A DNA stretch of 64,000 nucleotides from Berghia stephanieae. Lineage: Eukaryota; Mollusca; Gastropoda; Nudibranchia; Aeolidiidae. The position numbers and the translations under genes are program-made. Each line of letters begins with the position of its first letter. Position 1 is the first letter of the stretch. The DNA is taken from positions 101,956,403-102,020,402 of the forward strand of contig CM067443.1 in NCBI GenBank assembly GCA_034508935.3, in the 5' to 3' direction. Positions 24,701-39,869 of the stretch are shown piece by piece. Below the pieces are notes generated by a model. The model worked only from the letters and a program-made list of their open reading frames with translations. It searched no databases and had not been told where the DNA came from.

Positions 24701-27262
24701 AATATCCACTAAACGTGCTCAAAGTGCGTTACAATGGGTCCCTAGCCAACAGTAACACTTAACATGTAGGACGAGACATGGCGACTGTTAGGCGATAGTA
24801 CAGTTTCTTTTTCCAGAGACAATGCTGCTAATGGCCAGGTACTCATTATATACCTGAGTACGGTGAGAGAATGTGAGTAAAGAGCATTTTCCAAGGACTC
24901 AGAACGGGACTCGAACCCAGGACCTTCCGATCCGATGGCGATTGTCATATCACAAGACCACATAGCAGCACATTGTTGTAGTTTTAGGGGGCAGCGTGGT
25001 ACATTGGTATGGTCTTAGTTCTGTACCCAAAAGGTACCAAGTTCGACTTCCCGACGCTTTTTTTGACCTTGAGCAAGTCACTTCGATACTACGCGTAGTT
25101 CACTTTATAGCATTGCACTGCGGCTGACGCCTGGTTTTTCACATGGAATAGATCCTAAAGATCCCCGTGAGGATGAATAGAGGAAATTCCATTTCATTAT
25201 TTATAAATAGTATAGATAGTATGCGCTTGGCTAAGAAGCTCACAACATTGCCATCCGGAAGTATAACAAACCAACACACAAATTTATGTGCAATCCTGAA
25301 CGTTTCTAGTCAGGTTAATACGGTTTAGTGAGATTTACTCATGGCAAAAAAACAATAACAAAGACCCAAGTGACGTCAACTTCATTCCATCTACATCTTA
25401 TGTCTTTATTTATATTTTGGCTGAGAGTACTTTGCGATAGACCATGGTTTTATCCAAAGAGCAGCAAGCAAGGGAATGAGATTAGCGAAAGAGTAGCGTC
25501 CCTTGATTGGACGTCACCTTACAGAGAGAACGTCAAAATGGTTTTGCGCAAGCGTCTCTCTCGTCCTCGCTTTCGGTGAAGTGTCTCATGCCGCACAACC
25601 AACATGACGTTCTCTCTCTAATAACTTTTCCGCTCGTGACTTCCAATCAAGGGACGCTACTCTTCCGCTAATCTCATTCCCTATAGCTAGAATCTGGGAT
25701 AATTTTGGTTCCACGGACCATTTGGTTCTGAAATACTTTACTATTCGAATTTTTATTTCGCAACTCCCAAAATTAAACCTAGATTAAAGTAGTATATTTT
25801 TGTTTTATTTTATCGCGATAGACTAGCATCCGATCCAAAGGGTAGCAAGCAATTGCTACTGACCGTTTAACGCTATAGATACCGAGACAAATTCCGGCAC
25901 TGTGGACCTTTTGTCTATGAAGAACTACTTTCTGATTTCTAAATAGATAGTTCGAAGATGACGTCACTCAGGTATTTGTTATTGTTTTTTGCCATCCGCG
26001 TTTATGAGTAATGCTCACTCAACTGTATTAACCCGACTATAAACGTTCATGGATGCACATAGTTTTGGTCCGTTATACTTCCGGTTGGCAATGTTATGAG
26101 CTTCTTAGCCAAGCGCATACTATCTATAGCTATTTCTCTATCTTTACCGTGTATGTAATAAATTTTCCATTTGTTTTCTTTGATCGTCTTGCCCAGATCG
26201 ATGTACGAAAAGTGACAACTTCTGTGCCCAAACCTCGGACTGCAATGAAAACCAAGTGTGTCGAGGCGCCACTTACAAGAATTGGGGGACGTGTCATTCT
26301 GGTACGTCATCAAAACATCATTTTTTTTTTTGGGGGGGGGGGGGGGGGGAAACTTGAGTTTTCATAATACAGCCCATTTTTATCCACTTCGGAGCGCTCT
26401 AAGTGGGATACAAGAAATTCCTAACCAAAAGCAATAGCAATACATAATAACATGTATCTAGGTTGGGAGATGAGGCTTGTAAGGCGCCATTTTAGTTTTG
26501 AATTTTTTAAAAATTTTATTTTGTTTGTATGTTTTGTTTGAGGGTTTTGGGGGGTTCTTTTGTTGTTGTTGTCGTTTGTTTGTTTGTTTGTTTTTGGTTT
26601 TTGTTTTTGTTTTTTGTTTGTTTTTGATTTTTTTTTTTAGATAGAGATACCTCTGCCACCCACCAGGTACTCAATTTCCATCAGAGTATTTCGTTTATTC
26701 TTATCTATGTATTAACGTTTTTAACGTTTTTACAGCAACGAAAAGATGGCTCGGTCTGTTATGTTCAACCACAAGGTAGTAAATTGATAAATAACTCAAT
26801 GAAATTTCTGAAGACAGCAAACATTTGTGTCAGGGCATGACGTAATCAGTCGGACGGTGAAATTTTTGGAAATGCATAAATTTTTTTTTCATTTTCTGAA
26901 AGAATTTGCTCCCCAGAGCATTTTAATCTTTAGTTGAAGTAAATCGGGTGAATGGTCTTGAAGTTATGGATATAGGGGAAAGGTATCCAGCAACTTTTCT
27001 CAAATGTCATACTTTTTCAAATTGAATAGCTGTCAAAAATATTTAGAAGTGAAATTGAGCTTTGATATTTCCCAAAGATGTACAAAAAGAGCTGATTTAA
27101 TCATTTATGACAAGAACTCATTTCCTTTTTTTTTTTTAAACTGACCTTCTATCTAATCTTGGCAGTCAAACCTTTAGACCATCCGACTGATTACGTCATT
27201 GACTGTAACATTTTTCAATTCTCTCCACAGGTTGCTTGAATTGGAAGAAGGTCAAAAAGTAA
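21722..27262 (+). CDS. small secreted 10-Cys protein, prokineticin/colipase-fold-like, paralogue 1
   Basis: Five-exon model: 21,722-21,781; 24,179-24,314; 26,197-26,301; 26,746-26,775; 27,231-27,262 (TAA), 120 residues. Exon 1 is a hydrophobic signal peptide (MSCCSLRTLVITIIM, then CCCIA) ending at a consensus GTAAGT donor, phase 0. Exon 2 starts VPVSDAC and carries the CC pair in SHQCC; exon 3 has five cysteines (RCTKSDNFC, SDC, QVC, WGTC). Cys spacing is 6, 4, 0, 16, 10, 6, 5, 5, 10, close to prokineticin/colipase/Dickkopf-C domains; a secreted signalling or ligand-like role is inference. Other donors read GTCAGT, GTACGT and GTAGTA. Exon 4 is weakest: its acceptor is purine-rich and a better AG lies 10 bp upstream. 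It is 30 nt and symmetric, so skipping keeps frame into exon 5 (CLNWKKVKK end). Introns are full of repeats. Paralogue 2 lies 3 kb downstream. Confidence 0.6.
22303..22570 (-). mobile_element. SINE1, near full length
   Basis: Minus-strand copy in intron 1 of the first cysteine-rich gene. Tail CGCTATATAAAAGCTC at the left, GTAAAGCGCTTTGAGCACG, body, and a tRNA-like head with TGGTCTTGTGG at the right. Confidence 0.8.
22648..23757 (+). mobile_element. SINE1 split by a LINE insertion
   Basis: The plus-strand head and body (22,648 to about 22,788: GGCTATGTGGTCTTGTGG, then a degenerate B box) stop inside the GGCGTTATGTC region. The expected continuation GTGTTGCTGTTGGCTAGGG and the tail to GCGCTATATGAAAGC appear at 23,679-23,757. 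The intervening 0.9 kb is a minus-strand LINE. Confidence 0.7.
22785..23680 (-). mobile_element. L2/CR1-clade LINE, 5'-truncated 3' part
   Basis: Minus-strand translation gives the C-terminal part of a non-LTR reverse transcriptase: LGVIIDKDLS near 23,545, LDYCNSLW near 23,395, then PSYIKDLL, LRSS and FSAPHFWNSLP near 23,055. At least one frame change lies between the LDYCNS block and the KRVAYKIC block, so it is dead. The 3' end has CTGTAAAGCGCTTAGAGC, then GTAAAGCGCTATATAAATG and a TTATTATTATT tail. Catalytic-domain sequence upstream is missing, as usual for 5' truncation. It sits inside a SINE1 copy, in intron 1 of the first cysteine-rich gene. Confidence 0.8.
23881..24142 (-). mobile_element. 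SINE1, diverged
   Basis: ATGTGCTCAAAGCTCTTCC, GGGGTCC, ATGACAGGAAATGACGC and the GAGTAATCTGCTTTTTCC block follow the order of SINE1 on the minus strand, with heavy divergence. It ends about 35 bp before exon 2 of the first cysteine-rich gene. Confidence 0.55.
24333..24475 (+). mobile_element. MITE-B, truncated, just inside an intron
   Basis: Begins TATAGATAGTTCGAAG about 17 bp after the exon 2 donor of the first cysteine-rich gene; runs to GTTGGTCCGTTTATAAA, where MITE-F starts. Confidence 0.75.
24465..24703. mobile_element. MITE-F, inverted arrangement
   Basis: The left arm (TATGGCCTGACACTGACC, AAATGACGTCAAAATGCC) and right arm (AATAATGACGTCAAACTGCC, then TATCAGGCTATAACATAACG and AAGGCTACGG) correspond to the two halves of the 18,976 unit. 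Both arms hold TGACGTCA. Confidence 0.6.
24701..24973 (-). mobile_element. SINE1
   Basis: Starts inside the tail (AATATCCACTAAACGTGCTC) directly after MITE-F. B box on the minus strand is GGGTTCGAGTCCC; head ends GCTGCTATGTGG. Confidence 0.8.
24987..25203 (+). mobile_element. SINE2, tRNA-derived, copy 1
   Basis: Starts GGGGGCAGCGTGG, with A-box-like sequence in TGGTACATTGGTA, GTACCCAAAAGGTACC, B-box-like AAGTTCGACTTCCC, then CTGCGGCTGACGCCTGG and GGATGAATAGAGGAA near the end. Other copies: 34,204, 48,293, 52,728 and (-) 62,090. Confidence 0.75.
25205..25390 (-). mobile_element. MITE-B
   Basis: Reverse copy starting TATAGATAGTATGCGC; ends AAGTGACGTCAACTTC; follows SINE2 directly. Confidence 0.75.
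25415..25950. mobile_element. SINE4 pieces split by MITE-C
   Basis: TACTTTGCGATAGACCATGG and AAAGAGCAGCAAGCAA (25,430-25,470) and GGGATAATTTTGGTTCCACG (25,692) flank MITE-C; a second related piece (TCGCGATAGACTAGC, AAGGGTAGCAAGCAATTGC, ACGCTATAGATACCG) lies at 25,812-25,945. Matches the SINE4 body at 33,985-34,500. Confidence 0.55.
25470..25684. mobile_element. MITE-C, copy 2
   Basis: AGGGAATGAGATTAGCG to GCTAATCTCATTCCCTATA, a diverged foldback with degraded CRE sites in one arm; inserted in a SINE4 piece. Confidence 0.75.
25944..26130 (+). mobile_element. MITE-B
   Basis: Forward copy, ATAGATAGTTCGAAGATG to AAGCGCATACTATCTATA, within intron 2 of the first cysteine-rich gene. Confidence 0.8.
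26302..26745. other. intron 3 of paralogue 1: homopolymers and weak SINE1 trace
   Basis: A poly-T/poly-G run (26,322-26,350), a weak minus-strand SINE1-like stretch (26,365-26,480: GGAGCGCTCTAAGTG) and a GT/TTTG-rich tract (26,520-26,640). Confidence 0.4.
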
Positions 27263-27500
27263 CACAAACATCAATGCTCCTCCTCCTCCTTGAGACTTGG
27301 TGTATCTCCATCAGATTGATGCAGCATCTTGTGGACATAGAAACAAATTAGGGAGTAGGCACTGGCGCGGGATAAACATCTAAAAATGTGTATTATGAAA
27401 TCAGGAGGTCCAAGGTTCGATGCCCACTCAAGGCAGGCTGGATTCATGGATGATTTTATTTTCGAGTATTCTTCTTTCTGCTTTGTCTGTCGCTGTTTCA

Positions 27501-27749
27501 TATAGGGAATGAGATTAGCGGAAGAGTAGTGTCCCTTGATTGGACGTCACACATAGTCTGTGACGTCACCGGTGGAAAAGTTATTAGAGAGAGAACGTCA
27601 TGTTGGTTGTGCTTCCACGATGACGAGAGACGCATGCGCACAACCATAATGACGTTCTCTCTCTAATAACTTTTCCGCCGGTGACGTCACAGACTATGGG
27701 TGACGTCCAATCACGGGACGCTACTCATCCACTAATCTCATTCCCTATA
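27501..27749. mobile_element. MITE-C, copy 3
   Basis: Foldback of about 249 bp from TATAGGGAATGAGATTAG to CTAATCTCATTCCCTATA, with two intact GTGACGTCAC sites; lies 239 bp beyond the stop codon of the first cysteine-rich gene. Confidence 0.85.
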
Positions 27750-27837
27750 CACTTGTATAGATTTTTTTCGTGTGGATATAGATATATAATGGACGCTGAT
27801 AGTTTGATTTTTCATTTAGAACCAACTCAATTCAAAT

Positions 27838-28395
27838 AGGGAGATGCTGGGTGGGGTTCCTGACTTCCCATAGTGGGCAGGGAGATACATACTGTGTCCT
27901 CTATCTCCCTATGTCTGTTTTCCAACATGCTTTCTGTCGTTGTCTTGGAATGAGATTACTTGGTTTTGTCCTGGCCCTGGCCGGAGTCCTAGCTGGGAGG
28001 GAAGCAGTCAAATGCATAGTTATTTTTTTGGGAGATGATATTTTTTTTCTTTGTAAATCATCTCTCTGTTATGCATTATTATATATGTTGTTTTGAATGT
28101 ATAATGTAAGCATTTGAGTGTATTCCTCTTTGTTGGATTTTGTGCTCGTATCCGGATTAGACTTATAGGTGGTCTCAAATAAGTACGTTGATAGTGTGCT
28201 CTTGGAATCTACATCTGATCCCTATTTGTTCCCAGTGTTCACCTATGTCTTACTTTTTCTTGGGTGCTTTATTTTTAATTCTAGAACTTTTTACTATCCC
28301 ATTTTCTTCCTTTTTACTAGCGCTGATATAACCTATGTGTTGCAAGCGCCGTAGAACCCTTTAAAATAAAATTTAAAAAAACAACAACAAACAAA
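27838..28395 (+). mobile_element. family G, full-length copy (~555 bp)
   Basis: Head GGGTGGGGTTCCTGAC, then GTGGGCAGGGAGATAC, TGGAATGAGATTACTTGG, GGGAGATGATATT, AAATCATCTCTCTGTTATG, TGATAGTGTGCTCTTGG, and tail AGCGCTGATATAACC, GTGTTGCAAGCGCCGTAG, AACCCTT then A-rich. Short frames in it are not shared between copies, so it is non-coding. The fixed 3' tail and A-rich end suggest retroposition. I found no clear A/B box. Confidence 0.65.
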
Positions 28396-28451
28396 TAGGG
28401 AGATGGCGACGTGTACATATATACAGGTCTGACATCCGAACCCACTTATAT

Positions 28452-28637
28452 CATCAATGCCTTTTTCACCCTGGGTCAGGGTATAGGCCACAGACAAACA
28501 GTTTCCATCCTTCTCTATCCTGAGCCAACTTTTTTATCTCATTCCAGGTCTTACCACTTCTCTGTATATCAGCTTCTTTAATTCTTCTCCATGTTCCTCG
28601 TGGCCTTCCCCTTGATCTTCTGCCCTGAGGGTTCCAA
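28452..28637 (-). mobile_element. RTE-like LINE 3' fragment
   Basis: Same block as 2,606-2,912: left end TGCCTTTTTCACCCTGGG, right end CTTCTGCCCTGAGGGTTCC; encodes the RGRPRGTWRRI region on the minus strand. Confidence 0.7.
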
Positions 28638-28639
28638 CA

Positions 28640-29030
28640 TTGTTGTAATGGACTATATTTTACGTCATTTTTTTAGATTTCCATTACAACAATGAGCCCA
28701 TAAGGAATTGGGTTATCAGATTTGCAAACAAGTGCACGTTTGTAGATGGTGATGAAAAGTCGTCCGATCTTTGAGTCTTTACGTTTACGTAGTACGATTG
28801 GTGTGAAACGTGTCACAGACAACCCGGAATAGGTTTGTAATTCATGAGTATCACCATTTTATTTGGGTTCCCATAGATATTAATTTATATGATTTAGAAT
28901 TTACTTGTGATTGAGGCATATTCATACAGAACGAATAAACAAACAACATTGCATACATTTTATATTTTGTATTTAGTTTTCCAGTGCCTTCTAATGCTTG
29001 TTTATTTTTCTAAAGATAAAATATTTTCTT
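28640..29030. other. no gene; old repeat trace
   Basis: A hairpin ATTGTTGTAATGG ... CCATTACAACAAT at 28,640-28,692 and the shared block also seen at 1,880-2,000. Nothing else recognised. Confidence 0.4.
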
Positions 29031-29031
29031 A

Positions 29032-29043
29032 GATAGATAGAAT

Positions 29044-29089
<46 letters not shown>

Positions 29090-29112
29090 CAGAATGATAG
29101 ATAGATAGAATC

Positions 29113-29161
<49 letters not shown>

Positions 29162-29168
29162 ATGATAA

Positions 29169-29240
<72 letters not shown>

Positions 29241-29347
29241 ATAAATAGATAGAGATAGATAGATAGATAGATGGAAATAGAATGATAGATAGATAGATAG
29301 AATGATAGACCGATAGAATGATAGATAGATAGATCGATAGATAGAAT

Positions 29348-29401
<54 letters not shown>

Positions 29402-29419
29402 ATGATAATAGATAGATAA

Positions 29420-29465
<46 letters not shown>

Positions 29466-29483
29466 GGATAGATAGAATGATAA

Positions 29484-29525
<42 letters not shown>

Positions 29526-29526
29526 G

Positions 29527-29580
<54 letters not shown>

Positions 29581-29716
29581 CAGATAGATAGATAAATAGA
29601 TGGATAGATAGAATGATAAATAGATAGATAGATAGATAGATAGATAGACAGATAGATAGATAAATAGATGGATAGATAGAATGATAAAAAGATAGATAGA
29701 TAGATAGATAGTGGTT
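29032..29716. repeat. (GATA)n microsatellite
   Basis: About 680 bp of GATA units with AATGATA, AAATA and GATGGATA variants; parts (a 60-70 bp block with GATGGATAGATAGAATGATAA) are duplicated near 29,464, 29,600 and 29,670. Confidence 0.95.
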
Positions 29717-30210
29717 GGTGGATAGATGGAAGGCTGAAGGGACAGATAGATGGAAAGAAAGACAGATTATGTATTGATAGATATTAAATATAGAAAGACA
29801 GATAGAGAAAGTATGTTTTGAACTGTGTGCCCTTTCACTCACTGTTATTGACTCTAAGATACCCTTTGATGACCTCAAGGTCATCGTAGAAACTGACCGG
29901 ATGTTAGCATCCTCGAAGGAAGGTGTTACCACGCACTTTCCGAACAACTGTCTTCAGAACAAAGAGAAAAACATGAAGACTCTCGTAGTATAATATTGTA
30001 ACAATTGACACGTAAAAATAGGTAATTAACGTATGTAACTGGTGTATTGTTACAGACGACAGTGAGATATAATAATAATAATAACAGTCGTAGTGATAAG
30101 TAATAGTCGGAAACCCATAGGACAGTCTTATTCTTTTCTCGTCAGTCGTGGTGATAACTGTCAAAACCATTTTGACGGTACAAACGAGGTTTTTCTATAT
30201 TTCCCACATC
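29717..30210 (+). promoter_or_regulatory. region upstream of paralogue 2
   Basis: Unique sequence leading to the start codon at 30,211; includes CGTGGTGATAACTG and TTCTATATTTCCC (about 30,194). No firm TATA or initiator can be assigned. Confidence 0.3.
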
Positions 30211-35770
<5,560 letters not shown>

Positions 35771-35830
35771 AATCTATGAAATTCATTAACAAATCATTTT
35801 AAGATTTATTATAAACTAAACATGTATCAT

Positions 35831-35836
35831 AATAAA
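35831..35836 (+). terminator. candidate polyadenylation signal of paralogue 2
   Basis: AATAAA 60 bp after the proposed stop codon at 35,768-35,770. Confidence 0.45.
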
Positions 35837-36310
35837 AGTTGATTCAATAGCTGTGCAATGTTTCTTTTTCCCCCATTCTATTTTCCCTCAATTCATTTCA
35901 TATTCAAAATAAAATAAAATAAAATAAACGGCGCATTTCCACGCAACGGATTTACCATGCTGAATGCGCTTATGGTACTTTTATTCACCCAAAAGGCTTT
36001 ACTGAACCATATTTCTATTTCATACAGTACCAGTCGTCTGTTACTCAATCTTTTTGTCCTAAAATGCTTACAACATCCGGAAATACTTACGGCCATGTAC
36101 ACAGTCACACCCGAGTTGAACGGCGTAATGTTTGTAAAGTGCCTTACCAAGGCCATCTTGTTGGGATCAGAATTCTTCATGATCAATGTCACCCACCCAG
36201 CCATTAAACACGCTTAGCATTGCTTGATTTGTGATACGACGACGCGTACGGGCCTGATATTGTTCATAATATTATTTGCCCTTTCAGCGGTTTGCAATAT
36301 ATTTCAGCGA
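35837..36310. other. diverged repeat, no gene
   Basis: CATTTCATACAGTACYAGT and the TCACCCACC block (36,000-36,215) recur near 52,705-53,060 in ARPC2 intron 6, so an old interspersed repeat lies here. Confidence 0.4.
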
Positions 36311-36311
36311 A

Positions 36312-36430
36312 AGTAAAATAATAATAATAATAATAATGTTTATTTGTATAGCGCCCAATCCCGTTGACAAAACAGCTCTAGGCGCACTAAATTGTAAAAC
36401 ATCATTAAAGACATTTTTGTACACACAGCC
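36312..36430 (-). mobile_element. LINE 3' tail fragment
   Basis: On the minus strand: CTAGAGCTGTTTTGTCAACG, GGGCGCTATACAAATAAAC, then (ATT)n, an L2-like tail. Confidence 0.5.
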
Positions 36431-36452
36431 ATTTATACAAGCGCGCGCACAC

Positions 36453-38400
36453 ACGTCAAGAAAAAGTAAGACAAAGGGGAATTGGTTCAAATAGGCAACC
36501 GATGTGGATTCCAAGAGCACACTATCAAAGTAGTTAGTCTGAATTCACCCAAAAATCTCACCCAGACACCAGCACAGGATCCCACTAAGAGGAACACACT
36601 CAAATGTTTACAAATCATATTATGTTAAAAGTTTTAAAAAATTACAATACATAACAGAGAGATGATTTACAAGGGAAAAAACTATAACTCTATACATTTA
36701 ACTGTTTCCCTCTCAGCCAGGACCAGGACAAAACCAAGTAATCCCATTCCAAGACAAAGACAGAAATCAATTGGAAAGCAGATACATGGGGATAGCAGAC
36801 ACAGCAAGGACCTCCCTGCCCAGTTGTACTTTGTGATCATCTGAATGTCTCATCCTGACACAAGCACAGGTCCCACTAAGAGGAACACACTCAAATGTTT
36901 ACACATCATTTACATGTAAAAGAACACAGCAGAAACCAGTGGGAGAGGAAATAGGAAGAAGACGATGGAGGTGGATTGGACACACGCTTAGAAAGAATGA
37001 CTCCACTATAACAAAGAAAGTATTGGACTGGAATCCTCAGGGCAGAAGATCAAGGGGAAGGCCATGAGGAACATGGAGAAGAATTAAAGAAGCTGATGTA
37101 CAGAGAAGTGGTAAGACATGGAATGAGATAAAAAAAGTTAGCTCAGGATAGAAACTGTTTGTCTGTGGCCTATACCCTGACCCAGGGTGAAAAAGGCAAT
37201 GATGATGATGATGATGACATGTAGAACAAAACTAATACCATGCATACTGAGAGATGATTTACAAGAAAAATATATCATCTCTCAAAACTCGGAACTATAC
37301 ATTTGACTGTTTCCCTCTCAGCCAGGGTATCCAACCGGACCGAGACAAAACCAAGTAATCTCATTCCAAGACAAAGACAGAAAGCATGTTGGAAAACAGA
37401 TATAAGGGAAAGAAGACACAGTAAGTGCCTCCCTGCCCACTATATGAGGTCAGGAACCCCACCCAGTGAAATCGCCTAAAAGTCTGTTTTATGTTTTTAA
37501 GGGTTTTACGGCACTTGCAACACATTTAGGTTATATCAGCGCCAGTAAAAAGGAAGAAAATGTGATAGTAAAAAGTTCTAGAATTACAATTAAAGCACCC
37601 AAGAGAAAGGAAGACAAAGGGGAACTGGGAACAAATAGGGATCAGATGCAGATTCCAAGAGTAAACCATCAATGTACTTAGTTTGAGATCACCTATAAGT
37701 CTCATCCGGACACAAGCACAAAATCCAACAAAGAGGAATACACTCAAATGCTTACATTATACATTAAAAATAACAAACATAATAATACATAACAGAGAGA
37801 TGATTTACAAGGAAAAAAATATCATCTCCCAAAACAATAACTATGCATTTGACTGTTTCCCTCCCAGCTAGGACTCAGGCCAGGGCCAGGACAAAACCAA
37901 GTAATCTCTTTCCAAGACAAAGACAGAAAGCAAGTTGGAAAACAGATATAGGGGATAGAAGACACAGCAAGTACCTCCCTGCCCACTATGGGAGGTCAGG
38001 AACCCCACCCAGACCTAAAAGTCTGAACCAGACAAAAGCACATGTCCCCCTCTAAGAGGAATACACTCAAATGTTTACAAACTAATAAAAAAAAAATGTA
38101 ATACTAAATAACAGAGAGATGATTTACAAGGGAAAAAATACCATCTTCCAAAACTATAGCTGCACATTTGACTATTTCCCTCCCAATCAAGGACTCCGGC
38201 CAGGGCTAGGTCAAAACCAAGTAATCCCATTCCAAGACAAAAACAGATATAAGAGTGGAGTGGAAAGAAGACACAGCGTGACCTCCTGCCCAACATGGGA
38301 GGTCAAAGACCCCACCCAGTGATCAGCACATAAGGCAGCGTGACCTCCTGCCAGCCATGGGAGGTCAAAGACCCCATCCAGTGATCAGCACATAAGGCTG
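36453..38400 (-). mobile_element. family G cluster, four copies
   Basis: Copies: 36,453-36,835; 36,836-36,920 plus 37,217-37,470 (split by an RTE fragment); 37,483-38,012 (complete, tail GGTTTTACGGCACTTGC); 38,013-38,322 (partial). A 63-bp end block (GCGTGACCTCCTGCC ... ATCAGCACATAAGGC) is duplicated at 38,273-38,335 and 38,336-38,398. All read on the minus strand. Confidence 0.7.
36925..37216 (+). mobile_element. RTE-like LINE 3' end inside family G
   Basis: Plus-strand translation: RWRWIGHTLRKNDS, KKVLDWNPQGRRSRGRP, a stop, then GTWRRIKEADVQ and KTWNE. The 3' end is CCAGGGTGAAAAAGGCA plus (ATG)n at 37,197-37,216. The family G copy resumes immediately after. Confidence 0.75.
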
Positions 38401-38756
38401 AATAGCAAAACTTAAAACAACAACAAAAACTAACTCGTTAACCATGCTGTGTTCCATAATGTTGTAACATTGTTTATTCTTTTAAGATAAATATACAGTT
38501 TATCAATAGTTGTATTATTCGAATAGGTTATAAACTGTACATTATAATCATAATAATATTGTACCGTGCAGGAATCAAACAAACAAACAAACAAACATCA
38601 TCATCACCCACAGACACAATCACAAAAATAAAACAGGTAAAACTACACGAATCTTAAATACATACACACCTTGATATGGCAAAGCGATCGTTACAATGAA
38701 TGTGTTGTACTTTATGCCAGTTGAATTATATCTGGTGGAGCAGCAGCCCAGACATT
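38401..38756. other. no gene recognised
   Basis: AT-rich; includes a short (AAAC)n at 38,577-38,597. Confidence 0.4.
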
Positions 38757-39334
38757 CGTGCATTCAATACAATTCCACTCAAAGTCAACACAAGTACATT
38801 CAATACAATTCCACTCAAAGTCAACACAAGTACATTCAATACAATTCCACTCAAAGTCAACACAAGTACATTCAATACAATTCCACTCAAAGTCAACACG
38901 AGTACATTCAATACAATTCCACTCAAAGTCAACACAAGTACATTCAATACAATTCCACTCAAAGTCAACACAAGTACATTCAATACAATTCCACTCAAAG
39001 TCAACACGAGTACATTCAATACAATTCCACTCAAAGTCAACACAAGTACATTCAGTACAATTCCACTCAAAGTCAACACAAGTACATTCAATACAATTCC
39101 ACTCAAAGTCAACACGAGTACATTCAATACAATTCCACTCAAAAGTCAACACAAGTACATTCAATACAATTCCACTCAAAGTCAACACAAGTACATTCAA
39201 TACAATTCCACTCAAAGTCAACACAAGTACATTCAGTACAATTCCACTCAAAGTCAACACAAGTACATTCAATACAATTCCACTCAAAGTCAACACAAGT
39301 ACATTCAATACAATTCCACTCAAAGTCAACACAA
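38757..39334. repeat. 36-bp minisatellite, 16 units
   Basis: Unit built from GTACATTCAATACAATTCC and ACTCAAAGTCAACACAA. Variation is almost confined to CACAA/CACGA and CAATA/CAGTA plus one extra A near 39,145. Because 36 is a multiple of three, several frames on both strands stay open; these are by-products. Confidence 0.95.
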
Positions 39335-39402
39335 AGCTGCTACAAGCTGTGGGTTGGAAAAAAAGTTATGCATAAAATTGAATACAACAGCTTAAAAAAA
39401 AT

Positions 39403-39705
39403 AATTGAAGAACGAAATACTACACACGGAATGTCTTGGACTCAAAACCCTTTTTCAGCCCATAACAAAACCAATTAAACTGTTACTACTGTACTTCATG
39501 TTATATCCAGAGAGACAGCAGACATATGTTGACTTTTACCCATCGTATTTCCCAGACTAGACATGTTGAGTGAGAATTTTTCCATCTTCTGTCTAGATTG
39601 AACGTGACGTATTAACGTTTTATCTTATTTATTTTGTTACTCTTTGAAAAAGAAGGGATTTGAGCACAAACCATTCCATGTATAGACTGTTGTTTCCTTT
39701 ATTTT
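39403..39705. mobile_element. MITE-E, diverged copy
   Basis: Left arm GAAATACTACACACGG, CTCAAAACCCTTTTTCAGCC; right arm GAAAAAGAAGGGATTTGAGC, CCATTCCATGTATAG. About 180 bp between arms. Confidence 0.5.
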
Positions 39706-39718
39706 TATTTGGAAGCAA

Positions 39719-39869
39719 TAGGGAATGAGATTAGCGGAAGAGTAGCGTCCCTTGATTGGACGTCACCCATAGTCTGTGACGTCACCGACGGAAAAGTTAT
39801 TAGAGAGAGAACGTCATGTTGGTTGTGCGCATGCGTCTCTCGTCCTCACGGCCAATCTTATTCCCTATT
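39719..39869. mobile_element. MITE-C, deletion derivative
   Basis: The left arm is intact (GGGAATGAGATTAGCGG, GTGACGTCACCGACGG, GCGCATGCGTCTCTCG); the right arm is reduced to CCAATCTTATTCCCTA. Confidence 0.75.

Noticed and set aside
29111-29947. 278-residue frame of Ser-Ile-Tyr-Leu repeats
   Set aside because: (GATA)n microsatellite.
36285-36309. Short exon (AVCNIFQRK) as the end of paralogue 2
   Set aside because: Its sequence resembles exon 4 of paralogue 1, but the phase does not fit the phase-0 donor at 34,974; the exon at 35,732 fits and is followed by AATAAA.
38696-39478. Five overlapping frames above 130 residues on both strands
   Set aside because: 36-bp minisatellite with no stop codon in several frames.
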